DNA of 40,298 nt from Methanobacteriaceae archaeon (GTDB lineage Archaea > Methanobacteriota > Methanobacteria > Methanobacteriales > Methanobacteriaceae): NCBI GenBank assembly GCA_023249725.1, contig JAHFBZ010000009.1, forward strand, positions 1-40,298, given 5' to 3'. The notes beneath the pieces were generated by a model. It worked only from the letters and a program-made list of their open reading frames with translations. It did no database searches and was not told the origin of the DNA. The position numbers were made by a program, and so were the translations under genes. Within the stretch, counting starts at the first letter, position 1, and every line of letters begins with the position of its first letter. Below, in pieces: positions 28,170-38,312 of the stretch.

Positions 28170-28310
28170 TTCTGAATGTTTAAAATTACTAATTAATTAG
28201 CCAAAATTAATTAATATTTAATTAAAAATACCATCTGTATGGTTTAAACTAAATAGCTAAAATTAGCTGATTTAGTAATAAATTTGATAAGAGAAATTTG
28301 AGGTGATCAA

Positions 28311-28613
<303 letters not shown>

Positions 28614-28616
28614 TTC

Positions 28617-28650
28617 TTCTTTTCTTTTTTTATTTTTCTTTTAATCAAAT
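28617..28650 (+). terminator. T-rich terminator after the ribosomal protein cluster
   Basis: Immediately after the P1 stop codon a pyrimidine tract with runs up to seven T (about 28617-28645) matches archaeal oligo-T terminators. The rest of the gap to 29057 is AT-rich without recognisable genes. Confidence 0.6.
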
Positions 28651-29057
28651 TCAATTAGCTTTAATTGAACAAATTTAATTCATATATTTTAATATTATCT
28701 ATAGGGATTAAATGCTTAGTTTAACCATTAATTTTTATTTTACTGCTTTTAAAGATTCATTTTAATAATCTATTTTAAATCATACGACTTTTAATGTTAT
28801 TTTCAGTATGTTTTAAAATTTTAAAAATTTTATAGTCTTAAATTAAATCAAAAATAAAAGATTTATTCATTAATTTTCATAACTCATTAAGTATAGTCAT
28901 TAAACTATTAAAATTAATAAAAAAGTTTTTTAAACTATAATATAAATCTAATATAATAATTTAAATTTTAAAAAAAGTTTTTTAAATCATAACCTGTTTT
29001 AATATAACTAATTTAAATTTATAATTTTAGAAATAACAAATTTTACAACTGATTACT
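28651..29057 (+). promoter_or_regulatory. AT-rich gap with alaS promoter
   Basis: About 400 bases with no ORF or RNA gene. A TATA-like TTTAAATTTATAA at 29012-29024 would start transcription near 29043, leaving a leader of about 15 nt for alaS; no clear Shine-Dalgarno is present before its ATG. Confidence 0.4.
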
Positions 29058-31772
29058 ATGTCTCACCAGCTTGAAGAACTAGGATACAAAAAAAGCACTT
29101 GTGTGGCCTGTGGAAATGATTTCTGGTCAATACATGATCGTAATACTTGTGGGGATGCTCCCTGTGATAAATACGAGTTCATTGGAAATCCAGCTACCAA
29201 GAAGAAATACGACCTCTATCAAATTCAGAAATCTTTCAAGGATTTTTTCCAGAAAAATGGACATACTCCCATTGAGCGTTACCCGGTACTGGCCAAGCGC
29301 TGGCGGGATGATGTTTTTCTGGTAGGAGCATCTATTTACAATTTCCAGCCATGGGTATCTTCTGGAATGGTAGAACCTCCAGCTAACCCATTAGTGGTGG
29401 CCCAACCTTCTATAAGGCTCAATGATGTGGACAATGTAGGTCGAACCGGTCGGCACATGACCTGTTTCACCATGGGTGGCCACCATGCATTTAATACTCC
29501 AGATAATCAGGTTTACTGGGAAAATGAGACCGTAAAATACTGCCACGATTTTATTAAACATATTGGAATTAATCCTGCGGAAATAACCTTTATTGAATCC
29601 TGGTGGGAAGGCGGTGGAAATGCAGGACCATGTTACGAGATTTGTGTACGGGGAGTGGAACTGGCCACATTAGTATTTATTCAATACCGGACTCTTCCTG
29701 GTGGAAAAAAGGAAAAAATACCATTGACCATTGTAGATACTGGTTACGGCCTGGAAAGATTCGCGTGGATATCTCAAGGAACTCCTACAGCTTATGATGC
29801 TTGCTTTGAACCAGTTATTAACCAGCTTAAAGATATTACTAGTGTAGATGTTGATGAGAGAATTCTGGCTGAAAATGCCAAAATAGCTGGCATGATGGAC
29901 ATAGAAACCTTTGCTGATTTAAGAGCCCTTAGAAAACAGGTGGCAGATCGTCTAGAAATTACTGTTGAAGAACTGGAAAAATCTGCTGAACCAATGGAGG
30001 CCATTTATGTTGTTGCCGACCACACTCGATGTCTGGCCTTTATGCTGGCTGATGGGGTCATTCCTTCCAATGTAAAAGAGGGATATCTGGCCAGGCTAGT
30101 CTTGCGAAGGACCATACGATTTATGCATGATTTGGGAATGAAAGAATCACTTTCAGATATGATGAATATCCAATCCGATTTCATGGCTTCCCATTATCCT
30201 GAGATTTTAAAACACCAGGACCATATTCACAATATTATCAATCTGGAAGAGAAAAGATATGCCAAAACTGTTTCTAAAGGAAGAAACCTGGTTAAAAAGA
30301 GTATAAAACATCTTAAAAATGAAAATAAAGATGAGATGCCTTTGGATATGATTATCCAACTCTATGATTCTCAAGGAATACCTCCTGAAACCATAAAAGA
30401 AATTTCAGAGGACCTCCAATTTCCAGTAAATGTTCCAGATAATTTTTATACTCTGGTGGCCAATGAACACGAAGAAGAGGCAGTAGAAGAAAAAGCACCG
30501 GTTGAACTGGATTATACAGCCACTAAACTGTTGTTCTATGATGATCCATCTCAAATAGAGTTTGAATCTAAAGTTCTGGGCTTTTATAAAGAGAACATTA
30601 TCTTGAATCAAACCGTGTTTTATCCCGAAGGAGGAGGCCAACCTTCGGATATCGGATATTTAGAAATAAATGGTGAGCAGATACATGTAAAACGCGCTGA
30701 AAAATTGGATAATGTTGTTTTACATAAAATTGACCCTGAACAATGTAAAGAATTATCACAAGTTTCAGATATTATTGGGAAAGAGATTAAAAGTGTAATT
30801 AATTGGGATAGGCGTATTGCTCTGGCCCGTAACCACACGGCCACGCACCTGATTGTGGCATCAGCCCGAAAAATATTGGGAGATCACATCTGGCAGGCAG
30901 GAGCTCAAAAAGGTGTTAAAAGATCCAGAATAGATTTATCACACTACAAACGTATCACTCCTGAGGAGATAAACCAGATTGAAGCTCTGGCCAACGAATA
31001 CGTCATGAAAAACGTTTCATTAAATGTGAACTGGATGAACCGAACCGAGGCCGAGAAAAAATATGGATTCATTCTTTATCAAGGTGGAATAGTCCCTGGT
31101 TCGTCTATAAGGGTTATTGAGATTCCTGAAGTGGATGTACAGGCCTGTGCTGGCACTCATGTCATTAGAACTGGGGATATTGGGATTATTAAGATTAATA
31201 AGACCGAAAGAGTTCAGGATGGGGTGGAGAGAGTAGATTTCTCTGCCGGTGCTGCTGCGGTGGAATCCATGCAGCAAAATGATGGTTTATTAATGGAAAG
31301 TGCAGATATTTTCAAGGTTAATGCTGATCAACTCCCTAAAACCTGTGATAGATTCTTCTCTGAATGGAAAGCCTTTAAAAATGAAATAAGCCGGCTCAAA
31401 GATCAAATGGCTGCCTTAAAAGCCGAAGGCTTGGCCGGAAAATCAGAAACCATTGGGGATTTAAAGGTTCTTAAAGATATGATTGAAGCAGATATGGGTG
31501 AAATGCAAAAGATGGCCCTGGATTTGACTGATGCCGATGGAGAATTTGATGTGGTCATTTTAGGCAATTTGGAAGGTAAGATTGCAGGTTCTTCCTCTAA
31601 AGAGGCCATGGCGGTTGGTGTTAAAATAAATGAAATAATTAAAGAATCTGCAGCAGTACTTGGTGGAGGAGGTGGAGGCCGACCTAACCTTGCTCAAGGA
31701 GCTGGGCCTAAATTTGATAAAATGGTGGAAGCTCTTGATTTGGCCTTGGTGAATCTTAAAAAGAGTTTATAA
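29058..31772 (+). CDS. alaS: Alanyl-tRNA synthetase
   Basis: The 904-residue protein is a full archaeal AlaRS. It begins with the Cys-rich archaeal N-terminal element ('CVACGNDFWSIHDRNTCGDAPC'), then the class II core ('RYPVLAKRWRDDVFLVGASI', 'GRTGRHMTCFTMGG', 'DTGYGLERFAW'), the tRNA-recognition helices, the editing domain with its zinc ligands ('NHTATH' near residue 592 and 'CAGTH' near 696), and a DHHA1 C-terminal domain with the Gly-rich 'GGGGGGRPNLAQGAG'. It edits mischarged Ser/Gly. The start lacks a ribosome site and the leader may be very short. Confidence 0.97.
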   Translation: MSHQLEELGYKKSTCVACGNDFWSIHDRNTCGDAPCDKYEFIGNPATKKKYDLYQIQKSFKDFFQKNGHTPIERYPVLAKRWRDDVFLVGASIYNFQPWVSSGMVEPPANPLVVAQPSIRLNDVDNVGRTGRHMTCFTMGGHHAFNTPDNQVYWENETVKYCHDFIKHIGINPAEITFIESWWEGGGNAGPCYEICVRGVELATLVFIQYRTLPGGKKEKIPLTIVDTGYGLERFAWISQGTPTAYDACFEPVINQLKDITSVDVDERILAENAKIAGMMDIETFADLRALRKQVADRLEITVEELEKSAEPMEAIYVVADHTRCLAFMLADGVIPSNVKEGYLARLVLRRTIRFMHDLGMKESLSDMMNIQSDFMASHYPEILKHQDHIHNIINLEEKRYAKTVSKGRNLVKKSIKHLKNENKDEMPLDMIIQLYDSQGIPPETIKEISEDLQFPVNVPDNFYTLVANEHEEEAVEEKAPVELDYTATKLLFYDDPSQIEFESKVLGFYKENIILNQTVFYPEGGGQPSDIGYLEINGEQIHVKRAEKLDNVVLHKIDPEQCKELSQVSDIIGKEIKSVINWDRRIALARNHTATHLIVASARKILGDHIWQAGAQKGVKRSRIDLSHYKRITPEEINQIEALANEYVMKNVSLNVNWMNRTEAEKKYGFILYQGGIVPGSSIRVIEIPEVDVQACAGTHVIRTGDIGIIKINKTERVQDGVERVDFSAGAAAVESMQQNDGLLMESADIFKVNADQLPKTCDRFFSEWKAFKNEISRLKDQMAALKAEGLAGKSETIGDLKVLKDMIEADMGEMQKMALDLTDADGEFDVVILGNLEGKIAGSSSKEAMAVGVKINEIIKESAAVLGGGGGGRPNLAQGAGPKFDKMVEALDLALVNLKKSL

Positions 31773-31810
31773 TCTCTTTTTATCTTTTATTTATTTTTCT
31801 TTAATTTCGG
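31773..31810 (+). terminator. T-rich terminator after alaS
   Basis: Runs of T starting within a few bases of the alaS stop (TCTCTTTTTATCTTTTATTT and on) form a typical archaeal oligo-T terminator. Confidence 0.5.
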
Positions 31811-31890
31811 ATAATTATAATCTATCTGTGTTGCTTCTACGTCATTTTACCCTTTTTATTTTTATTAGAGTATTACATATTATTCATATA

Positions 31891-31900
31891 TTATATAAAA
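31891..31900 (+). promoter_or_regulatory. TATA box of the adhesin gene
   Basis: TTATATAAAA is a strong TATA match, predicting transcription from about 31920 and a leader of about 70 nt. GAGGTAA lies five bases before the adhesin ATG. Confidence 0.5.
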
Positions 31901-31991
31901 AGCTATTGATAACATAATTTTGGAAATTATTAAATATTACTTTTTCTACATATTATGATTATAATAATAATAATTTGTATTGAGGTAAACT

Positions 31992-33503
31992 ATGAAGAAT
32001 CTAAAACCCATTTTAATATTATTGAGCTTTTTTGCAATATTGGTATTGTTTACAAGTGGTGTATCTGCTGCTAACTGGACCGTAAATCCTGGAGATAATA
32101 TTCAGTCAGCCATTAATAATGCTTCAGAAAACGATACGGTGACTATAAATGATAATAATGGAACGGACTATATCTATAATGAAAATGTAGTTATTAATAA
32201 AAAACTACAATTGCAGACTAATAATGGCGGGCGGGTAACTATAAATGCCTTAGATTCTTCAAAACCTGTTTTTACCATTAACTCCCCTGGAAATGGATCC
32301 AGTATTATTGGGTTTATAATTACTGGTTCTACCGGTTCTCATGGGATTTATGTTAATACAAATAACTGTCAAATCATTGGAAATACAATCTCAAATAATG
32401 GTGGTTATGGGGTTAATGTGGCTGGTACCAATGTTACTGTAATTAACAATATTGTGTTTAATAATGGTAATGCTGGTTTGGTTGTTAATGGTGTTAATGC
32501 GTCTGTTAAGTGGAATAATGTGACCTTTAATGGTAACCGTGGTTTTAATGGTTGGAGTTGGGATGGTATTAGTGTCACTGGTGCTAATGGGACGGTAATT
32601 GGGAATAATGTTACGGGTAATAGTAGGTCGGGTATTAGTGTGAATGGTGCTAATGCTTTGGTTTTCTTGAATTATTTGGTTCAGAATGGTGGTTATGGTA
32701 TTGGTGTAACGGGTGCTAATGCAACCGTTATTAATAATACTGTGGTTGATAATGGTAATGCTGGTATCGTGATTACTAGTGGTGATAATTCAACTGTTTC
32801 TAATAATACGGTGACTAATAATGGTAACCGTGGTTTTAATGGTTGGAGTTGGGATGGTATCAGTGTAACAGGTAATAATGCAATTATTACTCCGGATAAT
32901 GTTATTCATGATAATAGTAGAAACGGGCTTTATGTTCGTGGAAATAACATTTGTTTGACTGGGTTTAATGTTTATAATAATGGTGGTTACGGTATTGACA
33001 TAGCAGGGACTAATGCGACTGTGATCTATAACTGCGTAACTGGTAATGGTAATGCTGGTTTGGTTGTTAATGGTGTTAATGCGTCTGTTAAGTGGAATAA
33101 TGTGACCTTTAATGGTAACCGTGGTTTTAATGGTTGGAGTTGGGATGGTATTAGTGTCACTGGTGCTAATGGGACGGTAATTGGGAATAATGTTACGGGT
33201 AATAGTAGGTCGGGTATTAGTGTGAATGGTGCTAATGCTTTGGTTTTCTTGAATTATTTGGTTCAGAATGGTGGTTATGGTATTGGTGTAACGGGTGCTA
33301 ATGCAACCGTTATTAATAATACTGTGGTTGATAATGGTAATGCTGGTATCGTGATTACTAGTGGTGATAATTCAACTGTTTCTAATAATACGGTGACTAA
33401 TAATGGTAACCGTGGTTTTAATGGTTGGAGTTGGGATGGTATCAGTGTAACAGGTAATAATGCAATTATTACTCCGGATAATGTTATTCATGATAATAAG
33501 TAG
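31992..33503 (+). CDS. Beta-helix adhesin-like protein, N-terminal part (ends at a frameshift)
   Basis: This frame encodes a signal peptide (residues 1-27; hydrophobic 'ILILLSFFAILVLFTSGVSA') and then right-handed parallel beta-helix repeats rich in Asn, Gly, Val and Ser ('NATVINNTVVDNGNAG', 'ISVTGANGTVIGNNVTGN'), as in methanobacterial adhesin-like proteins. It stops at TAG 33501-33503 because of one extra A at 33498/33499 relative to the upstream repeat copy; the downstream frame (33460-38274) continues the same protein. If the extra base is real, this part alone is secreted as a 503-residue truncated helix without the C-terminal domains. Confidence 0.85.
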   Translation: MKNLKPILILLSFFAILVLFTSGVSAANWTVNPGDNIQSAINNASENDTVTINDNNGTDYIYNENVVINKKLQLQTNNGGRVTINALDSSKPVFTINSPGNGSSIIGFIITGSTGSHGIYVNTNNCQIIGNTISNNGGYGVNVAGTNVTVINNIVFNNGNAGLVVNGVNASVKWNNVTFNGNRGFNGWSWDGISVTGANGTVIGNNVTGNSRSGISVNGANALVFLNYLVQNGGYGIGVTGANATVINNTVVDNGNAGIVITSGDNSTVSNNTVTNNGNRGFNGWSWDGISVTGNNAIITPDNVIHDNSRNGLYVRGNNICLTGFNVYNNGGYGIDIAGTNATVIYNCVTGNGNAGLVVNGVNASVKWNNVTFNGNRGFNGWSWDGISVTGANGTVIGNNVTGNSRSGISVNGANALVFLNYLVQNGGYGIGVTGANATVINNTVVDNGNAGIVITSGDNSTVSNNTVTNNGNRGFNGWSWDGISVTGNNAIITPDNVIHDNK

Positions 33504-33626
33504 AAACGGACTTTATGTTCGTGGAAACAACATTACTCTAAGTGGATTCAATATCTACAATAATGGTGGTTACGGTATTGACATAGCAGGGACTAATGCG
33601 ACTGTGATCTATAACTGCGTAACTGG
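32462..33626 (+). repeat. Tandem 582-bp repeat within the adhesin gene
   Basis: Copy 1 starts at 32462, copy 2 at 33044 (offset 582), and a diverged third begins at 33627. Positions 32462-32916 and 33044-33498 (455 bp) look identical base for base by eye; identity then ends with one extra A in copy 2 at 33498/33499, followed by similar but diverged sequence. The unit encodes a set of beta-helix turns. Confidence 0.9.
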
Positions 33627-36600
33627 TAATGGTAATGCTGGTTTGGTTGTTAATGGTGCTAATGCGACTGTTAAGTGGAATAATGTGACTAATAATGGTT
33701 TCCGTGGTTTTAGTGGTTGGGTTTATGATGGTATTAGTGTCACTGGTGTTAATGGGACGGTAATTGGGAATAATGTTACGGGTAATGCTAGGTCGGGTAT
33801 TAGTGTGAATGGTGCTAATGCTTTGGGTTTCTTGAATTATTTGGTTCAGAATGGTGGTTATGGTATTGGTGTAACTGGTGCTAATGCAACAGTTATTAAT
33901 AATACTGTGGTTGATAATGGTAATGGCGGTATTGTGATTAGTAGTGGTGATAATTCAACTGTTTCTAATAATACGGTGACTAATAATGGTTATCGAGGTC
34001 TAAGTGGTTGGAATTATGATGGTATTTATGTTCGCGGAAACAGCATACAAATATTACAAAATTCTATTATTCAAAATAACTGGCATGGAATTAATGCAGT
34101 AGGCCTTAATTTAAATATTTCTGGAAATAACGTGACCCGTAATATTAAGGATGGTATAAATGTAAATGGTGCTAATGCGTCTGTCATAGGGAATAATGTG
34201 ACTAATAATATTGGCACGGGAGTTTACGTAACTGGTAATGGTGTAATTGTTTCTAATAATACTTCAAAAAACAATCAGTATGGAATTTACTTTTATAATA
34301 GTTATGGTGTAATTCGGAGTAATGATTTAATTGGTAACCAGTATGGAGTTTACCTTTCTAACTCTAATGCTACTATTAATTTCAACAGAATTATTGGAAA
34401 TAGTAAATATGGGCTGTATAATTCTGGTAATGGGATCATAAATGCAACAAATAATTGGTGGGGCTCAAATAATGGTCCAATAGTTTCATCAATCATGCCA
34501 AGTGATATTTATGTGGTCGGAGGAAATGTAACATACAATTCCTGGCTAGTTTTAAATATAACTGCCAGCCCTCCAAGTACGAATAATAGTTCCACAATTA
34601 CTGCAGATGTGACTCATAATAATGTTGGTGAAGATACTTCTTCTCAAGGAAATATTCCAGATAATATTCCAATAACTTTCGTCACGAATATAGGTACTAT
34701 AAACAGTACCTCATATACTCGAAGTGGAAAGGCAAATGTAATATTTAACCATGGAACCTCCATTGTAGGACTAGCAAATATTATAGCTACTTTGAATAAT
34801 CAAACTGTAATTACTAATGTCACAAAACCACTAACAGTTGCTGTTAGTCAAGTGGGAGGTTCTTATAATACTACTAAAAATGTGACCTTAACTCTGATAG
34901 AGCCAAACTGCAACTCAACCATCTATTATACTCTAGATGGTTCAGATCCTCGAGTAACTGGAATTGTTTATTCAAATTCTATTATAATTAACACTACAAC
35001 AACACTTAGATACGTTGCCGCTGACCCTATAATGAATTGGGGCCCGGAATACAACCAAACTTATGTAATAGACAATATTCCTCCAATAGTTAATGTAAAT
35101 ATTCATGGTGGTGTTTATAATACTACTCAAATTGTGAATTTGACTGTATTGGATAATCTTGATCAAAATCCAATAATATATTATACTACCAATGGCAGCG
35201 ATCCAACAATCTCAAGTCAAGTATATACTGGACCTATAACTCTTCAAATGAACTTTACTACTAGGAATATTTTTAATCTCAAATTCATGGCAGTAGACAG
35301 TTTGTGTAATCCGGCATTGATTCAAAGTGAAACTTATATTTTAACTCTTCCAGTAGTAAATACTCGTAATAACAACACCTATTCCTTGATTCAGAATGCT
35401 GTAGATGCTAACTCAACCATGGGTGGAGATGTCATTGAAATATATTCTGGAACATATGTGGAAACGGTTATGGTAAATAAAAAACTCTCAATTAAATCTG
35501 TTTTTGGAAATAATGTGACAATTGGTTCATCAGATCCAAATGGCAATATTTTTACCATAAATAATAATGGAAGCGATTCAGTAATTCAGGGTTTGAATAT
35601 AAATTGTAATATCATTTTAAATGCTAACAACTGCACTATCTACCAGAATAACATTATTGGAAATGGAACACACGGAATCATTACATCCAATTCATATAAT
35701 AACACTATATTATACAATACTATAACCTGTAATGGTTTCAATGGAATCCAAAGTAACTTTAGTTCCAATAACATTTATGGAAATACAATATCTGGATGTG
35801 AAAGTGGAATTTATTCTGAAAATTCGAATAATAGCATTGTCAGTAATATCTTGATAAATAATAACTATGGAATTTGGACCAATAATTCTACAGATACTAT
35901 CCACTTCAACAGGATAACTCAGAATACTTACGGACTTAGAAATGATATGGGCACTGTAAATGCAACTAATAATTGGTGGGGCACTAATAATCCAGGTTCT
36001 AATGATTTGTGGCTAGTAAGTGGAAATGTTACCTATGATCCATGGTTGGTTTTGAATTTAATTCCTTCAAACACTAATTCTGGTGGAAATGCCAGTGTGA
36101 CTGCAGATTTAACCCAGGATAACCATGGTGAAAGTACCTTATCTCAAGGATTTATTCCCGATGGAACAATGGTAAACTTTAATTCAAACTTTGGAACCAT
36201 TCTTAACACAGCATATACTATTAGGGGCCAAGCAGTGACTATTCTTAATTTGAATAGTACGCAGGCCCAAAATGTCACGGTTTCCGCTTCACTGGATAAT
36301 CAGTCGGTTTCTGCGACGGGACTGATATCCACGGGCTTTGCAGTGCTAAATGTTAATAGTACGGCCATAGATAATGCCACTGGCCTAACACTTAACACTA
36401 CCTACACCATACCTCTGAATAACTCGGTGACTTGGCTTAGTGTTCTCTGGATTAATAATGGTCTGTTCTCCGAAGAATTACAGATAATTGTGGATGGAAC
36501 GGTAGTGCAGAATAAGTACTTCTATAATGCTGCTTATACCACTTGGAACAGCACTTACTCACCATCTGTGTTTGCGGCGATTGTAGATGCTAATAAGAAT

Positions 36601-38274
36601 CTGCCGTTTGTTTCAGATACTACATCCTTTTGGAATAATATCACAACGACCTATAATTTAACCAGTGTAGAATTAACATTCGTCCAGAATCATCGCCAAG
36701 AGTTTATTGATAATTTGACGGTGAATATGGTTTATAATGGTGTGTCTGGTTTAAATTTGACGGTGACAGATCCTAATAACACTACTAATGTGGTTAATCT
36801 GACTTTTCCAGGGAATGTAATTAACCGGTCTAGTCAGGTAATCTATCAAGGTTCTCCATATGAAGGAGTGAAAAGTTTTGCCATAGCCACGACAGATGTG
36901 ACTAATGATGTTTTGGGTTACTGGTTGGATCAGTACTCTAATTATCAAAATAGTAGTGTCATGTCTAATGTTCATGGTACTTTCTTAACGGCTTTAATGG
37001 TGGAATATCTACATGATCAGAATGCAAATAATATGGCAAATCAATATAATGTTACCTGGAGCCGTACCAGTCCAGTTATAGTTTCTGTAGGTGAAAGTGC
37101 CTATGAAACTTACCTGACTTTGGAATGTGATCATAGTATGGGAATGACTGTAGTAGGTACAATAGAAAATATAATTGGATTCAACTATGAATGTTCTTAT
37201 GCGATTTCACTTATGGAATACGCAATAATGAATTCGGCATATGGAAATGCATCTTATCAGTCATATTCAACTAATGGGGCTTTTGGTTCTGTAACGATGA
37301 ATTTGTTCTATGCATCCTTAAATAATAATACGGAATCATTTTTGAAGGACAATTTTATAATAGTAAAATCGATATATGATAATAATGATTTCATGGTTAT
37401 TGATCTGGAAACAGGTATTGTAAGGGATATTAATACTGTTAATAACTTCTGCGGTGCTTATCAGGGTATTAATTTCATTCGCTTTATTTCAGGAGGTTAT
37501 AGTGCTCATGTAACTAATAGATATGAAATGGATAATTTAGGGAACTTTAGTTTCTTTTGGAATGGTTTAGGGAGGATTTATATTACATCTTCTCTTAATC
37601 CTGATGCTCAGATATATGCTGATGATTTATTAATGATTACCGGCCCAGATGGATCGATATCTCATCAATTTTCAGATTGGAGTGCTGTTCATCCGAGCCC
37701 TGCTCTGGATATTACAGGTATTCTTAATCCATGTGATCTTAATAGTATCCAAGTGGAAGTGTGTGATATTTTTGGTGCTTATATTGGCTGCAGTACATTG
37801 ATTTTAGTTCAGTCTAACTCTGCTTTAAATCAGCCTAAAAATATCAATACTACTGAAATTATTCAATTATGTGCAGATGTTGCTGGATCTGCACTTATCA
37901 CTGCAGCAGTTATAGGCGCGGTTATAACTGCTCCTGCATGGGCAGTAGGTGGGGCAGCAGTTTTGGGAGTTGCTTTATGTGCATATGGTGCGGGGGTCTT
38001 TGATGATTGGACTAATCCTAATGCATGGATTAAGGCAGGGATTTCTATAGGTACGTCTCTGATTCCGGCATACTCTGCGGTTAAGGGATTAACTTTTATT
38101 TCAAAAGCATCTACTATAATCATGAAGGACAGTGTGATATTTACAGGTGGTCAATATGTTGCTAAGAATTCACTGATTGGTGGTTCTTATTCACAAGTAA
38201 CTAAAAATATGCTAGGCGCGTTTGGAATTAGTTATTCTATGAATATGTTTTTGGGCGGATTATTGGGAAATTAG
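33460..38274 (+). CDS. Beta-helix adhesin-like protein, C-terminal part, with hydrophobic C-terminal tip
   Basis: The protein continues in frame from AGT at 33499; the ATG at 33460 is only the first start in this frame and has no ribosome site. Domains in order: beta-helix to an NNWWG motif (about 34450); invasin-type Ig-like domain (about 34555-34830); two chitobiase-C-terminal-like repeats ('YYTLDGSDP' and 'YYTTNGSDP', 34850-35350); second beta-helix with another NNWWG (to about 35985); second Ig-like domain (36060-36330); a large uncharacterised domain (36400-37480); a beta-rich junction ending 'GAYIGCS' (to about 37800); and a tip of about 140 residues with Ala/Gly-rich hydrophobic helices. 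It is probably surface-displayed; it may bind glycans and host or neighbouring cells. Confidence 0.85.
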   Translation: MQLLLRIMLFMIISRNGLYVRGNNITLSGFNIYNNGGYGIDIAGTNATVIYNCVTGNGNAGLVVNGANATVKWNNVTNNGFRGFSGWVYDGISVTGVNGTVIGNNVTGNARSGISVNGANALGFLNYLVQNGGYGIGVTGANATVINNTVVDNGNGGIVISSGDNSTVSNNTVTNNGYRGLSGWNYDGIYVRGNSIQILQNSIIQNNWHGINAVGLNLNISGNNVTRNIKDGINVNGANASVIGNNVTNNIGTGVYVTGNGVIVSNNTSKNNQYGIYFYNSYGVIRSNDLIGNQYGVYLSNSNATINFNRIIGNSKYGLYNSGNGIINATNNWWGSNNGPIVSSIMPSDIYVVGGNVTYNSWLVLNITASPPSTNNSSTITADVTHNNVGEDTSSQGNIPDNIPITFVTNIGTINSTSYTRSGKANVIFNHGTSIVGLANIIATLNNQTVITNVTKPLTVAVSQVGGSYNTTKNVTLTLIEPNCNSTIYYTLDGSDPRVTGIVYSNSIIINTTTTLRYVAADPIMNWGPEYNQTYVIDNIPPIVNVNIHGGVYNTTQIVNLTVLDNLDQNPIIYYTTNGSDPTISSQVYTGPITLQMNFTTRNIFNLKFMAVDSLCNPALIQSETYILTLPVVNTRNNNTYSLIQNAVDANSTMGGDVIEIYSGTYVETVMVNKKLSIKSVFGNNVTIGSSDPNGNIFTINNNGSDSVIQGLNINCNIILNANNCTIYQNNIIGNGTHGIITSNSYNNTILYNTITCNGFNGIQSNFSSNNIYGNTISGCESGIYSENSNNSIVSNILINNNYGIWTNNSTDTIHFNRITQNTYGLRNDMGTVNATNNWWGTNNPGSNDLWLVSGNVTYDPWLVLNLIPSNTNSGGNASVTADLTQDNHGESTLSQGFIPDGTMVNFNSNFGTILNTAYTIRGQAVTILNLNSTQAQNVTVSASLDNQSVSATGLISTGFAVLNVNSTAIDNATGLTLNTTYTIPLNNSVTWLSVLWINNGLFSEELQIIVDGTVVQNKYFYNAAYTTWNSTYSPSVFAAIVDANKNLPFVSDTTSFWNNITTTYNLTSVELTFVQNHRQEFIDNLTVNMVYNGVSGLNLTVTDPNNTTNVVNLTFPGNVINRSSQVIYQGSPYEGVKSFAIATTDVTNDVLGYWLDQYSNYQNSSVMSNVHGTFLTALMVEYLHDQNANNMANQYNVTWSRTSPVIVSVGESAYETYLTLECDHSMGMTVVGTIENIIGFNYECSYAISLMEYAIMNSAYGNASYQSYSTNGAFGSVTMNLFYASLNNNTESFLKDNFIIVKSIYDNNDFMVIDLETGIVRDINTVNNFCGAYQGINFIRFISGGYSAHVTNRYEMDNLGNFSFFWNGLGRIYITSSLNPDAQIYADDLLMITGPDGSISHQFSDWSAVHPSPALDITGILNPCDLNSIQVEVCDIFGAYIGCSTLILVQSNSALNQPKNINTTEIIQLCADVAGSALITAAVIGAVITAPAWAVGGAAVLGVALCAYGAGVFDDWTNPNAWIKAGISIGTSLIPAYSAVKGLTFISKASTIIMKDSVIFTGGQYVAKNSLIGGSYSQVTKNMLGAFGISYSMNMFLGGLLGN
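33498..33503 (+). other. Frameshift point in the adhesin
   Basis: Copy 1 reads GATAATAGTAGAAAC (Asp-Asn-Ser-Arg-Asn); copy 2 reads GATAATAAGTAGAAAC. The single extra A turns AGT-AGA into AAG-TAG and stops translation. It may be a true mutation, on/off variation by recombination, or an assembly error in a near-identical repeat. Confidence 0.85.
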
Positions 38275-38312
38275 GTGTTCTAAATAATTTTAGTAATCTT
38301 AAGAGGTATAAC

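Noticed and set aside
33490-33510. Programmed +1 frameshifting in the adhesin mRNA.
   Set aside because: No slippery run, pseudoknot or paused codon context is evident, and copy 1 of the repeat lacks the extra base; mutation or assembly error is simpler.
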